DNA from: Margaritispora aquatica
Taxonomy: Eukaryota > Ascomycota > Leotiomycetes > Helotiales > Discinellaceae
Length of the DNA: 64,000 nucleotides
Direction of reading: 5' to 3'
NCBI GenBank assembly: GCA_007644065.1
Contig: VJWN01000036.1
Location: 1 to 64,000 of the forward strand
Shown: piece after piece, positions 33,420 to 45,200 of the stretch
Layout: the number at the start of each line of letters is the position of its first letter
Numbering within the stretch: the stretch's first letter is position 1
Position numbers and translations under genes: made by a program
Notes under the pieces: model-generated
Seen by the model: only the letters and a program-made list of their open reading frames with translations
Databases searched by the model: none
What the model was told of the DNA's origin: nothing

Positions 33420-34823
33420 ACATAACGGAGTTAATTTTTCGAATTGTCTGATCGTTTGGGTTTTGGTTGGGCTGTTTCTTGCTTTCCTTTCTGTGCTTAG
33501 ACAACGACAATGCTCTGCTTCGACCCATTTCGGGAAGGATCCCAGAGTCTGGTTCTTCTCAGCATATATGCACCATGCATCACACGGAACTTGGGGGGAA
33601 TTCATCGGGCGATGAGCGAATGATGAAAATGGGACCTCTGGGCTTATGTTTGTGCCTTCTTGCATGCAATCATAAGGAAAATGAAACCAAATAAGCAAAA
33701 TAACTTTTGGTGTGTTTAGTGACTTGGAGTGACTCGATTGTCCATGGAACTAAGGTGGTTTGATTATGGGTTTATGGCATGAACTTGGGAACGATTCTAT
33801 GAAGCACGCTTATGATTTCTGAAGAGCGACCTTATTGCTGACTGGCAAGTGCTGGAAAGCGAGGGTGATGGATATCATGATAGAGATTACGTTCTGTGAT
33901 CCGTTTGTAAGGACATGTAGACCATCTTCGACTAGCCAATATGAAAAGCCAAGCGCCAACCTATCCGGACTACAGCTTCACAATCAAAAATATTTCATTG
34001 TTCAACATTAGAGAACCTTGCTGTAGAGTCGGGCGTGTCAAAGACATGACCTCGTTGATAACCAATGCAATGATATCTGCCTACCTTACTTCTTATACGT
34101 CCAACAACCCGCCATCTCAAGATCAAGTGTCTTACTCGTTTGCTTCCCCTTCAAAAGATTCAACATTACTTCAGCCTTGCATACTATATCATCCAATCAC
34201 CCCTCAACTAATTCTCTGTCCAGACTCATGATCCGACACCGCCTCGAGACTGCCACACGATCCTTCCACCCATCCCTTCTACCGAGGAAGCGGCCGTTCC
34301 CCAACCCCAATCATGATCCACATCCCGCCAAAACTTACCCCACACAACACTAACCCTCGACACCTTAGCTCCAACCCTCCGTTCTGCTGCTGCGCGGCTG
34401 GAAGATTCGTTTTGCATAAGTATGCTGTGATGTCTTCTTCAGTTCTCTTCCTTACAGCGAGCTATTGCGAAAGTCGATTTATTGCTTGATAATTTCTGTG
34501 CTTCTTTGAGCTAAGCATTGAGTTTATTGTCCCAGCCCAACCCCGCGACTCAATTGGTAGTGAGACCTCAAGGCTGAAAGTCAGGATCGAGGAATTAAAG
34601 ACTTTGGAAAGGGGAATTGAAGTGCAATTTGAGATTTAAAGTACTCCTAGGATGTCGTCAGCAGGCTCTAGACTGCAGAAGCTCACTGCACACTTTTTAC
34701 CTTCTTCTGCTTCGAATACAGCTCCAGATAATAGCAAGTAGGTGCTCTCTTTCATCGTTCCTCCCCTCTTTCAAGCCAAGTTTCCTAAATTATGTTGGAA
34801 TTCTTGTCTGTCTGTTCACTAGT
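33420..34823. other. Intergenic region, no gene seen
   Basis: About 1.4 kb. Frames at 33,941-34,417 and the upstream non-ATG extension of the next gene (34,617-34,823) lack domain support. A GACTCAATTGGTAG string at about 34,546 resembles a tRNA D-arm but has no acceptor or T-arm partners. Confidence 0.4.
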
Positions 34824-36745
34824 ATGGTAGTGTCAACTTTAATTAACAACACTAGATACACCCATCAACACCACATCCACCAGCTATCACCTACTGCATT
34901 TCTGCCCCGCGCTGCAGCGATAGAACCAGACGCTGAAGCCATCTTTCACATAACAGCGAATGGAAAAACTCTACGTAGGAATTATGCCGAGTTTGCAGAT
35001 CGCGCAAGGGGATTGGCTTACTTCCTGATGAAGCATAATTTCAAGAGAGTTGGAATATTAGCACCAAACACACCTGCTTTCCTCGAAAGTATATTCGGTA
35101 TCGCGGCGGCAGGAGGAGTCAATGTGGCTGTCAATTATCGACTTAAGACGGAAGACATCGCTTATATCTTCAACTTTGGCGATGTGGACTCTATCATTGT
35201 GGATGAGGAATATCTACATCTACTTGATGATTTCAGAAAGCAGAAACCGAACGTACCATTCATCATCGACTCAGATACAGATGCGACTGAAGGACAGCTC
35301 TCGGGGCCATTCGATGAGGCGGTGCTGGAGGGTTTGAATTATGATATTCAAAACGGAAGTAAGGGCTGGGCAGGCCTAAAAGCACAATGTGATGATGAGG
35401 ATGGAATGTTGGCAATTCCGTTCACGAGTGGGACCACGGCGAAGCCCAAGGGTGTAGTCTACACACACCGCGGGGCTTACTTGGCTGCTATTGGCAATGT
35501 GATCGAAAGTGGTATGAATTATCATACTGGCAGGTGTGGTTATTTATGGACATTGCCAATGTTTCACGCAATGGGCTGGAGTAAGTACTCCTCTAGCAAA
35601 AATTTCTCATCCACTCTGAATGTTTTCAAACGATTAGGACATCGGGTTGGCAGATTTGATCTAAATCCTGCACATTCTCCTTCACATACGTAAAAACCAC
35701 AAACTGACACCCCACCAGCATTTCCATGGTCTGTAACAGCAGTTAGAGGAACTCACTACTGCCTTCGCAAAATAGACTATCCTCTGATATGGAAACTACT
35801 CAAAACTGAAAACATCACTCACTTTAACGCTGCACCAACAGTCAACACTCTCCTCTGCGCAGCCAAAGAAGCCGAAAGGCTCGATAAACCAGTACGTGTC
35901 ACAGTTGCAGCATCTCCACCCACAGCCCACCTCTTCGAGCAAATGACAAACGTAAACCTCCAACCCGTGCACGTCTACGGCCTCACAGAGACCTACGGCC
36001 CAATCACCAAGGGCTACCACATGCCTGTCTGGGAAACCTTACCCATCAAAGAGAAATACGCACGCATGGCACGACAAGGCCATGGCTTTATCACCGGTCT
36101 ACCAATCCGGATCATCAAAACTGAGCAGCCAGACGGCGTGCTGATTGATGTTAAGAAAGACGGGAAGGAGATTGGAGAAATTGTTTTCTTCGGAAATATT
36201 TGCGCAAAGGAGTATTACAAGGATCCGGAGGCGACGAGAAAGTTGTTTGCGGGTGGTGGATTGCATTCTGGTGATTTGGCTGTGTGGCATGAAGATGGGA
36301 GTGCGCAGATTCTGGATCGGGCGAAGGATATCATTATCTCAGGCAAGTCCTTTCTCCACACCCCTCTCTTTTCAATCTGCTTTCCTGTCGCTTCCAAATA
36401 TCTTACACTGAATTCCTCGCTAACACCTCGCCAGGAGGCGAAAACATCTCGTCTGTCGCCCTCGAATCCATGCTCGTCCAACACCCCGATGTTCTTGAGG
36501 CAGGCGTTGTCTCAGTCCCTGACTCGCACTGGGGTGAACGACCGAAGGCCTTCATCACCGTCAAGTCGGGTAAAAGCATGAAGGGCGAGGATCTGATCGA
36601 GTGGGCTAAGCACGAGAGTTCGATCAGCAAGTTCATGGTGCCGAGAGAGGTCGAGGTCGTGGAGGAACTGCCGAAGACGAGTACGGGAAAGGTGAAGAAG
36701 AATGTGCTGAGGATGTGGGCGAAAGGCGATTATAGCGAGAAGTGA
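34824..36745 (+). CDS. AMP-forming acyl-CoA synthetase/ligase, 563 aa
   Basis: Exons 34824-35580, 35719-36342 and 36435-36745 join in frame. The enzyme belongs to the ANL superfamily and activates a carboxylic acid as an acyl-AMP before thioesterification to CoA. Visible core motifs are the phosphate loop FTSGTTAKPKG (about residues 200-210), the substrate-pocket stretch LPMFHAMGW, YGLTETYGP (A5), GDLAVW (A7), DRAKDIIISGGENIS (A8), and the catalytic Lys in KTSTGKVKK (A10). Sequence style is that of the medium-chain/AlkK-like and 4-coumarate-ligase-like fungal group; the exact acyl substrate is unknown. There is no C-terminal SKL, so peroxisomal import by PTS1 is not indicated. The second intron is GC-AG (see findings). 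Confidence 0.92.
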
Positions 36746-37243
36746 AAGGTAAGAAGTACACAAGATGTTGAGGAAGGAGTTGGGCTAGACTTGTTGAAGA
36801 TATCTAAGAGAAGCATGAGTTTCCGGTAATAAACCCTTACAAGTCTTTCGCATCATGCAATCTAGCACATTATCATCTTCATCCTGAATTTTGCATCAAG
36901 GGCTACGATGATTTGCACTCTGCGAAGTGAGTTTCTGTTCAGAAACAATGGGCTAGTTGTGTACTGAAGCAGAGTGCTTGGTGTTCTTGTTGTACCAATG
37001 CATCACAAAACTGCCCCTGCCATTCCCCAGCACACAGCTCGTTTGGCTGTCACCACGTGGTTGAGTTTCATTTGCGGGCAACGGCCTGTCAAGGCAGATT
37101 CTGGACACTCAGCCTCAAGAGCCTTTCGCAAAGTCCACTTGCTTTACTAGTCCCGTCCCTTTCTCTATTTCTTCATTTATCGCAAAAACCTGGACACTCA
37201 AGAGATACACTAGAATGCGATTTTCTCATTTGTCCGTTTTGAA
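36746..37243. other. Intergenic region before a truncated HET-like gene
   Basis: About 500 bases. I looked here for the missing HET core of the downstream ORF and found no trace. CT-rich stretches appear near 37,140-37,180. Confidence 0.4.
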
Positions 37244-38278
37244 TTGTTGAGCTTCATACTCCCCACTTGCGTACAAACAAGCTATAGCTTGTTCATCTCC
37301 AAACAAATAGTCTGGAGATGCAGAGAAGCTCAAGCGTGTGAATCATATCCATTGGGGGCAACGGACCTCGGGATTGAGATTTCGTACAAAAACGCGCTTG
37401 ATGTGAACAGGATGCCAAAGCAAGTGACAAAGCAAGAAATTTCAAGAATATCATCGATAACATCACTTGAAAATTGTCCAAACTGGGAAAGCATTGTCCA
37501 AGAGTACACAAAATTAGATATCAAATATAAAAGAGACAGACTTCCCAAAATTGCAGGAATTGCGCGCAAATACCAGTCTGTGGTTGGCTTTAGTCCTGGT
37601 TCGTATGTCGCGGGTTTGTGGAGACCCAACATAGAGTCGCAACTCCTTTGGAATTCCGAGAATAGGGATGAAACTCGTGACGAAGACGTTGCCAGTTCAA
37701 CTTGTGCCCCATCCTGGTCATGGGTCAGTGCCAGTTCAGCTGTCACTTTCTTATGGTCGAACTCGAGGCCTGGTATGTTTTCTCGGCTCTTCGTGTCGCT
37801 TCTTCATGTCTATGGCATTCCGACAGGCAACGAAGCTTTCGGTGTCATTGAAGCCGCCACACTTGAACTAGGAATTATGTGTATTATGCGTCTAACAGAT
37901 GGGCAATACATACCAGCTACTTTTTCTGATTGCAATCGCCAGAAACTTTCAGTTAGCCTCCCCAGTCTCGATACTGGGGATCTCACAGTTTGGTCAATTT
38001 CTATAAGTTGGGACTTTGGAACACATTCATCTCGATCGGAAGCATTCTTGCTCCCAATACTGTTGATCAGGGGATGGATCAATGGCTTGGTACTTGAAAA
38101 GCATGGGGCAATCAGAGGGCAATATAGGAAATTAGGGACATTTGGTATGCCAGGTATAGAGAAAGATCAGAAGGGTAAAGTAATCTCAGAGATCATGTGG
38201 CCACCGACATATCAGGAGGACTGTTTGAGAGTTCTTGAGGGAGAGGTTGACCTGAAGTATGTGATTACACTCGTTTAA
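37244..38278 (+). pseudogene. HET-type protein lacking the HET core (N-terminally truncated)
   Basis: The open frame encodes only the part that normally follows a HET domain: ISKQIVWRCREAQACESYP (family: FG-x-x-QLxWxCRxxxAxExxP), then W-x-x-IVQEYTKLDIKYKRD, LPKIAGIARKYQ, GSYVAGLW, and the APSWSWVSASS motif, followed by a beta-rich C-terminal region. The expected upstream HET motifs (such as a WIDxLCIxQ block) are absent. The first in-frame ATG is at 37412, well inside the conserved part. HET proteins trigger cell death on non-self recognition. This copy probably cannot do so and is either a 5'-truncated relic or a C-terminal-only paralogue. The reading frame is otherwise intact for about 345 codons, so loss seems recent or the remnant is retained. 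Confidence 0.65.
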
Positions 38279-39561
38279 CATTTTCTTTGTGGTCACGACA
38301 CTTTTTCTGGTGATTCAGCCATCTTGACAAGATTTCGATACTTTGCAACAACGCAGATAAATCACGGCCTTGCTTTTGGCGGTGAGAAGAAAACCATCGT
38401 AACACGGACAACGCGCATTCAATTTACTACACTATCACAAAACTTTGAGGTGAGGTCAAGCAACGTCTTGCAGGAGCATGTATGCCGAATGAGCTCTTAT
38501 CTTATTATGGACAAATCCCAGAATTTGAAGGCGCCAAAAGCATGAGTGGGCATGAACAGATCTAGAAACAGAGGTTTCTGCTCAGCGATGAAAGCTCAAA
38601 CCAATACCGAAGAAGGGGTTGTCCCTCAAGGTGTGTCAAATCTATTCTTGGACGAAACGGAAAACTACAATATTGGATCACTGAATACCCGAAACAATAG
38701 ATAAATGGAATACTGAAATACTGAAAGTGGGAGTTAAACAAGCGTTGAAGGACGACAGCTTGAGATTGGGAGGACTCGAAAAAGGGGATGTTTACCGAGG
38801 ATCTAGCGCCGGGTTTGGAAAGCTTGGTTTGGTTCTCACCAATTACAAGGACGAATCATATGGATTGGTGGAGCAACGAAAAGCTTATGCAGATCGATGC
38901 ACTATGCGACACTTAATCCCGCTTCTAGCTCGAATCCCCTGGTTGAAATCCCTCATACTTTCAAAATGGAAAGGTTGCAAATCACGTAGGATGTGCTTGT
39001 AAAGGTATGAATACAAGCAGAATATGCAAGCTGTGCTGTTGATCGACACAGGTACAGCGTGTATAGCAGCAAATCTGAAAAAAAAAAAAAAAAAATTCGA
39101 TTGTGTTATTTACAGATCAAAAAGAGCGGAGGAAGTGGTATCAAGCAGCACAGTCAGCCAACCACTACTGCGGATCCTAAAGCGTCATCCAAACACCAAC
39201 ATCAAATCAAGCTTTCACACCGAGCGGGCGATGCAGGGAGGTGGAGCTGATTACAGCCAAGTGTGGATCCAAAATATGCCAAGGATCTCCTACTCGCCAA
39301 CTGAGTGCGAGCATGATGTGAAATCAGGGAAGATTCGCAGGAGACTGCGTCCAGTTTGGGTATGGTTACTTGGTGGTGCTAGCTGTCATATATTTAGCAC
39401 AACTCATCGTGTATTTAAAGGCTCGATGACCCTCCTTTTTTGGCTTCCGGATCTCCACCGAACAGCAATCGTACACTTGCAAGCAAACGCTCATTGAGCT
39501 TTTAACAATACATCGAAAGAGGAGAGAACACCACGATCTCGAAGTTTAATCGCAACTCACA
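38279..39561. other. Intergenic region with poly(A) tract
   Basis: About 1.3 kb without a supported gene. A run of about 17 A residues lies at 39,079-39,096. A 91-codon frame at 38,727-39,002 starts at GTG and has no family I can name. Confidence 0.4.
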
Positions 39562-39914
39562 ATGCCTGCCCAACAACAAGTCGTCGAGCAACAGCTCCCT
39601 GTGGCAGAACAAATGAGCGTCGATAGCAGTGCAGTAGAGATGGCCCAGCCTGTAAGTATATTTTCAGACGTTGCCTTTTCTTCTTTCCTAATACCTTGCT
39701 ACTACAACTGCTTCTATATTTTACACTACTTGTACCCTTTACACTTAGATTCCAGTCATCATTGACAAGTTTGAGAGAAGTGCATATACTGATTAAGCGA
39801 GCACAGAAACCAGCGCCGATGATGTCTACCTCAAGCGACGAGGTCGGCATGCGAGGTGGAGAGTACGCGTCTTGTGACTGCTGTGGATGTGGATGTGCAG
39901 AGGGTTGCTGTTAG
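39562..39914 (+). CDS. Small protein with Cys-rich C-terminal tail, 82 aa
   Basis: Exon 1 (39562-39651) begins ACAATGCC and encodes a Gln/Val-rich start (MPAQQQVVEQQLPVAEQM). A GTAAGT donor follows. The acceptor TTCCAG gives exon 2 at 39756-39914, the only nearby acceptor that keeps the frame ending in the Cys cluster. The C-terminus reads SSDEVGMRGGEYASCDCC and then GCGCAEGCC, seven cysteines in thirteen residues. The style recalls fungal small proteins with a VGLRGG/MRGG element and a terminal Cys cluster, but the function is unknown. A metal-binding or palmitoylated, membrane-attached role is inference. Confidence 0.55.
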
Positions 39915-40895
39915 AAGACCGATATGGAGTGAAGAGGAAGAGGCTTGGTGGGAATGACATGGACATGTTGAGGATTATCTTGCGAAGAAAACTGAGAGTG
40001 GGATAATTGTGGGGTAAGGCTGCGGTGGAAACATAACCATGGCTGAGGGAGTGGAAGCTTTGATTTGCAAGATCGGATTGATGAGGAAATGAGTCTGTAA
40101 CGAGGCAGAGCGTGGTGTTGCAACTGTTATTATGGTTGTCGTTTTTCTATATGTGTCTGAGCGCGTTAGATTGCATTTCTTGCTCATCATTATCCAAGAT
40201 AAAACAAGAAGCCTATGCTTCCAAGTTGAGGGCTACGATCCTTCACACAGCTTGATCATGGGCCTCGATATCAATTTCATTCAACAGATCTATTTGAGGG
40301 TTCTTAGTTCAGTGGAAGCAAGAGCTGTCGACCACAGAGGGTCTACGGTTCGAACGGTTCTTTTTCTTCAGTCTTCACGCTTGATCAAACTATTCAGTTA
40401 TGCCGACTTCATCCACACAGTATTTTCATTTTGATTTGCTGCACAATTTGGGATTTGTACTTTTGATCTGTCTATAAGCACTATATCTATTTCGCGGTGC
40501 CTAGATAGGTACTTGTACTACCCTTTCAAACACAAATCCTACATAAATAAAGTTACTTCTCACATCTTTTGCCATGTTGACTGCCTGCTTCTAATAGAGG
40601 TAGATAATTTTTCGAAATGGCAGGAAATCTTTTCCCCACGGAAATCAACGTTATCATATTGTTTATTTCCACCCCTACTTTTATTTTTTTTACTCCAAAT
40701 TAGTGAGGGTCGTCAAACCTATCATTTGTTCATCAAGCTAAGAAAGTGATACAAAGGCGTTGTGTAACATTGAATATTAAGCGCGGCAATTGAAGTTATG
40801 ACAACAAAAGCTTTTCTTCCTCCTTATCCATGGTCCTCCATTGCGGTACCAGACCAACAAGTTCCACACTACCATCTTCAGCAACTTCCAATCAT
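39915..40895. other. Intergenic region, no gene seen
   Basis: About 1 kb between a plus-strand small gene and the 3' end of a minus-strand gene; the open frames have no domain features. Confidence 0.4.
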
Positions 40896-41455
40896 TCACT
40901 CTCTAGAGTTCTTACTCATCCGTTCCCTCCATGTCTCGCTCACCTCCTCCTGAGCAACCTCATCCCAAATCCACAATCCCCCAATCCACTCCCAAGGACC
41001 AGACTCAGCGATGGCCTTTTCACGCTCGTTCTCCACATCGCGCAGATGATCCCGCAGCGAAACGCAGCGCTTGATGCCATCCAGGGCGTCGGCCTTGAGC
41101 TTGTCGATCACATCGCGCATGTGCGACTCCGTGTTGCTCTGCTTGCTAGCCGCATGGAAGGACGTCAGTGTCGGGTAGGTGACGTATAGCGGTGGGTAGG
41201 ACGTCGTTGCTATCCTGTAGGCTGTGGTGGGTGTTAGTTGGTGGTGGTGGTGGTGGTGGAGAGGATGTTTGGGTAGGGGTGTGTGGTTGAGAGGTGAGGG
41301 TTGTGAAAGGGAAAGGAAGGGATGAGATGGAATGAAATGGGGAGTTAAATACCGCGTTCAATGACATCCTTCCCCTCCAGAGCAATCTGGTACTGTTCCT
41401 CCGCCGATTTCCTTCTGAATGACCACGGCCTTCTTAGGGTAGTGAACACAGCCAT
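40896..41455 (-). CDS. Uncharacterised 142-aa protein
   Basis: Exons, high to low: 41353-41455 and 40896-41221, joined by GTATTT/CAG in phase. The protein starts MAVFTTLRRPWSFRRKSAEE, where the basic, hydroxylated first 15 residues could be a mitochondrial presequence. It continues QYQIALEGKDVIERAYRIAT, a Tyr/Pro stretch (SYPPLYVTYPTL), helical heptad-like segments (MRDVIDKLKADALDGIKRC) and a Trp-rich GPWEWIGGLWIWDEVAQEE. The Trp-rich motif is distinctive, but I do not recognise the family. The 131-nt intron includes a GGTGG-type simple repeat near 41,240. Confidence 0.6.
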
Positions 41456-42231
41456 CTTTATCGTCGTATCCGCTACACACTCCAAGGGATTGAGTGAAGG
41501 AATTGGACGAAGACAAAAATCAAAGTGCCGATATCTTACGTCTGATCAAGTGAGATGTCCCTACCCGTTATGTGATGTTGTCGGAACGTCCCTTAACCGT
41601 GTCTATGGTCGCAGGATACCCGATTGATGTATGTTCAAACTCCAATGTGTCGCTCCACACTTCTCAAGAAATCGAGGAACCTCTTCCTAAGGATGGGGTC
41701 AAACAAATAGGACGTCTCTCAGAGAGTTGAAAGAAACAGGACAAAAATCATAACAGATACCATTAATTGATAGGGAAGAGACAGAATATATGAGTGAGAG
41801 ATCCCCTCTTGATCAAGGCTCCACTTCTCTAATGTCTAGTCTCAAACTAAGCGGACTCGATGCTAAAGTTCTTGAACCTCTCGTCATCACCAATGCCGGA
41901 GAGGTCGGAGAGGTCGGAGAGCAAATCGTTAGATAGAACATCGTGGAAATATACAAATGAGCTGTATACTCGCGCACGATGCTGGTACAGGATTATTCGC
42001 TCTATAAAATCCCAGCCTTACCAGTTGAGTAAATCAATTCTAACCACTTACAAAATACAAATCCATCAAGCCTCCTACAATCGTGATACTTGCTCTTTCT
42101 ATCGAGTGTGACTCGTAATCCTCATAAGTTACAAAGATATGTCAGGTCATAAAAGTGCGTCATATTGTTTGTAGACGTCAAAAGTCCAACTCTCATTTCT
42201 CGCTAAGCTCAAAAGGGGTATAATGCGCTAT
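41456..42231. other. Intergenic region, no gene seen
   Basis: About 780 bases. A short 9-bp tandem repeat (GAGGTCGGA, about three copies) lies near 41,901-41,925. No coding signal is supported. Confidence 0.4.
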
Positions 42232-45200
42232 TCAAAGAACCAACCATTTCCTCGTGATCTCTTGTGCCAACTCCATGTTCCCAGCAAGAGCATACATGGT
42301 TTGCAGATTATACGCCGTATCAACAGTGATGTCCTCTCTTTCAGATCGCTTACTATCCTTTACCTCATCTAAAACTTTTTGATAGAATGGAAGGGCCAAA
42401 TGGACCATACCAACCATGTGGTATAAGCGAGCCACATTATAATGTGCTTCCTGGCGCTCCTCAAGATGCTCTGATTTAACACGGGCTTCGTGATAACGCA
42501 TCATGAAAGACATGCCTTGAAGGACATGATGTTGCCGATTTTCGCATTGTCTCTTTAGTGCATGGTGACAGTACGACAGTCCCAGACAGAGATGAATCAT
42601 AGGATTCTCTGGATCAAGAGCATATGCGCGATAGAAGTAGTCTGAGATTATTTAATGCATTGTTAAGAGGGAAGGAGGAAGAACTTACTCAATGCATAAG
42701 CATAGCTCTGTCCCACATATAGAATGTGGCCATACATCATGAGCAAACAGATATCCATGTCGTCATTGATGATGAGATGTCCATTCTCGTCTGTCGCAGA
42801 ATATGAACCCCTTTCACCTATATTATTCTTTTTTCGGCGGTGTTCGTCAACGAGTACCAAGTCCATGCACTTAATCTGTCTGAGAATGTACTTTTGCGAT
42901 GGCCCCGAGCTATACCAAGATACTGGAGAATGGATGGCTCGCGTCAAGGCTCCATACATTCTGTACGAATCGGTAGTGAATTGATATTCTCTCATGAAGT
43001 AACGAGCTTGGGTAACGCAGGCCTCCTCATCACTAGAGAGTAATGCGCAAACTGAGAATACACATTAGTATGAGTCGTGGATGAATATGAGGTCAAGCAT
43101 ACCACTATGGACTAGATGAGTTAAAAATTTGTCTTCCCGAGTCTGATAGAAAACAACAGAGTCCTCAATAGCATGGCACAGCTCATATGACTCTTGAGAA
43201 AAGCCATTCTTAGCAAGGCTTATTGCATATTCCATGAAAATATCATTCCACTCAGTGAACGAAAGATCTCTGTAGGTTGTAGGAATGTTGCCATTGGTAT
43301 GATTTCTATGTAAGGACAAATCTGCTCCGAGATCTGTATAATCTTATCAGCAAAAATGATAGCATTCAAAGGAAAAAGGGACGAACTCTTTGATAGGCGA
43401 TCTGCTATAGCAGATAGATCTGAATCAAGTGGCGTTGCAGCATGAAGAGCAGCTTCGCCAGAATATCCCAGAAACTTGATGTATTTATCCCAGGGATAAA
43501 ATGCTTTGCAGCTTCGAAAGTCATCGGTCAACGCTTTGGCGGCTTCCAGCCACGCCTTGACTGCATCGGGATTCCCATCTCTCATACCGTCCTTCTGATT
43601 TTTGAAAGTTTGGTAGTGGTTCATTAATTCCTCGCCTTTAGACAAAACCTTTAAGCGGTGGTCTGGTTGTAGGCGGGATCGTGTGGCCGCTGGTCTTGCG
43701 GCAATATTCCTGCGAATGTACTTTCTCTTGGGTCTGTCTGCCTTTTCACCCAAGCTATCTGTACCTTCTTCCACCTCAAGATCTTGTTCAGATACATAGC
43801 GATTCTGAATCGCGACGTTTTCGCTTCGCTTCTGGCCTTTTCTGAGGAGCATCGCTTCGTTCACGAAATTGAGTGCTTTATGCAGTTCGTTTCTGTTCTC
43901 ATGAATTTTAGCTAACTCCATTCGAGCATCAACATTATTGTCGTCTAGCTCAATAGCGTCTCGGAAATTCTGCTCGGCTAATGCTGTTTGATCCAGTCGT
44001 AGTAGACAGCGACCAATCTGGACGAGCAAAGCCGAGTCATAGAAATCGGGAACGGTAAGCAGCGCTTCGTAAAATACTAAGGCGTTATCAAACATATCTT
44101 TGCTAAACAAATCCGTTGCGGCCTGGTTGAATAGATGAGGATACTCCTGGACTTTATGCTCGCCAGACTCGTCTTTTGGATCAAGAAAATTAAAATGATG
44201 CTACAAAAGGTGTAAGCAGCATGTGATCAACTAAGAAGGCTTCGACGTACCATTGCTTCAACACGATCTTCGATTCTAAGCCGGTAAACTCCAAGTTTTA
44301 CTCGCAGCTCGAGTGGAAGGTCGTAAGATTCTGCTCCATATTTTCCTGATACATAACCAGGCACAGGAATTTTTCTCTTCTCATCAGTATCCCACTCGCA
44401 GTCGTTCACTGTAATTTCCTTCCAGAACATATCAGCCTCACGACCTAAGAGCCACCGAGAAAGGCTCTTAAGCTCAGATATCGCAGAATAATATTGACCA
44501 ATAACCTCGTACAGCGTTACATAAGTGTCAACTTGAGTCCAGTCAAAACCTCCAATTTCTTCTGGGGGCAATTTCTGAAAATGAGCAATCGTCGCCTTGT
44601 AAGCATCAATAGCAATTTGTGGTTTCCCATGATCGATACAAAGCTCTGCAATCTTATGAAGAGACTCCGTGTCTAGTGGTTCCTTGGCAACAATTGTCCT
44701 GTATTCATTGATCGCAGTATTGCGCTTCCCTCGTTCTTCCAGAACAGCACCTCTTGCTCGACGTAATTCTAAACTTTTGGGGGCGATACGTATCGCGGAC
44801 GTATAACAGTATTGAGCTTGTGCCAAAAAGTATTGTCGTTCAGGACCGTGTTGACTTTCTGCTAGAATTGCAGCTGAAACCCAAGGATCAACGCTTTTTG
44901 GACTTGTGTGAGCAGTCATGATAGCACATCTTAACGCTCTATCAATCTGGCCAGCATCTTCGTAGATTCCACCCAATATCGCCCATGCCGTTGGAACCTC
45001 AGCATTAAGACGGACAATTTCCTCAAGAGCTTTAGCAGCCTCAAATGTCCTTTGCTCTTGGAAAAGGCCCACAGCTTTTGCGAGCAGCAGTTTCATTTCT
45101 CCTGAAAGTTCCGCAGCTTTTCGAGGACCGACCTTCTGACCCCATTGCCGTCCTCGAGGCTTAGGCTCCTTTGGCTGTGGCTTCCTTCGAGTACGGACTA

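Noticed and set aside
34541..34600. tRNA-like GACTCAATTGGTAG string
   Set aside because: Only a D-arm-like piece; no TTCGA-type T-loop, no pairing acceptor stem and no plausible anticodon arm.
38727..39002. 91-codon frame with RIPWLKSLI, considered as a cytochrome P450 scrap
   Set aside because: No heme-binding Cys motif, no ExxR, starts at GTG; resemblance too short to trust.
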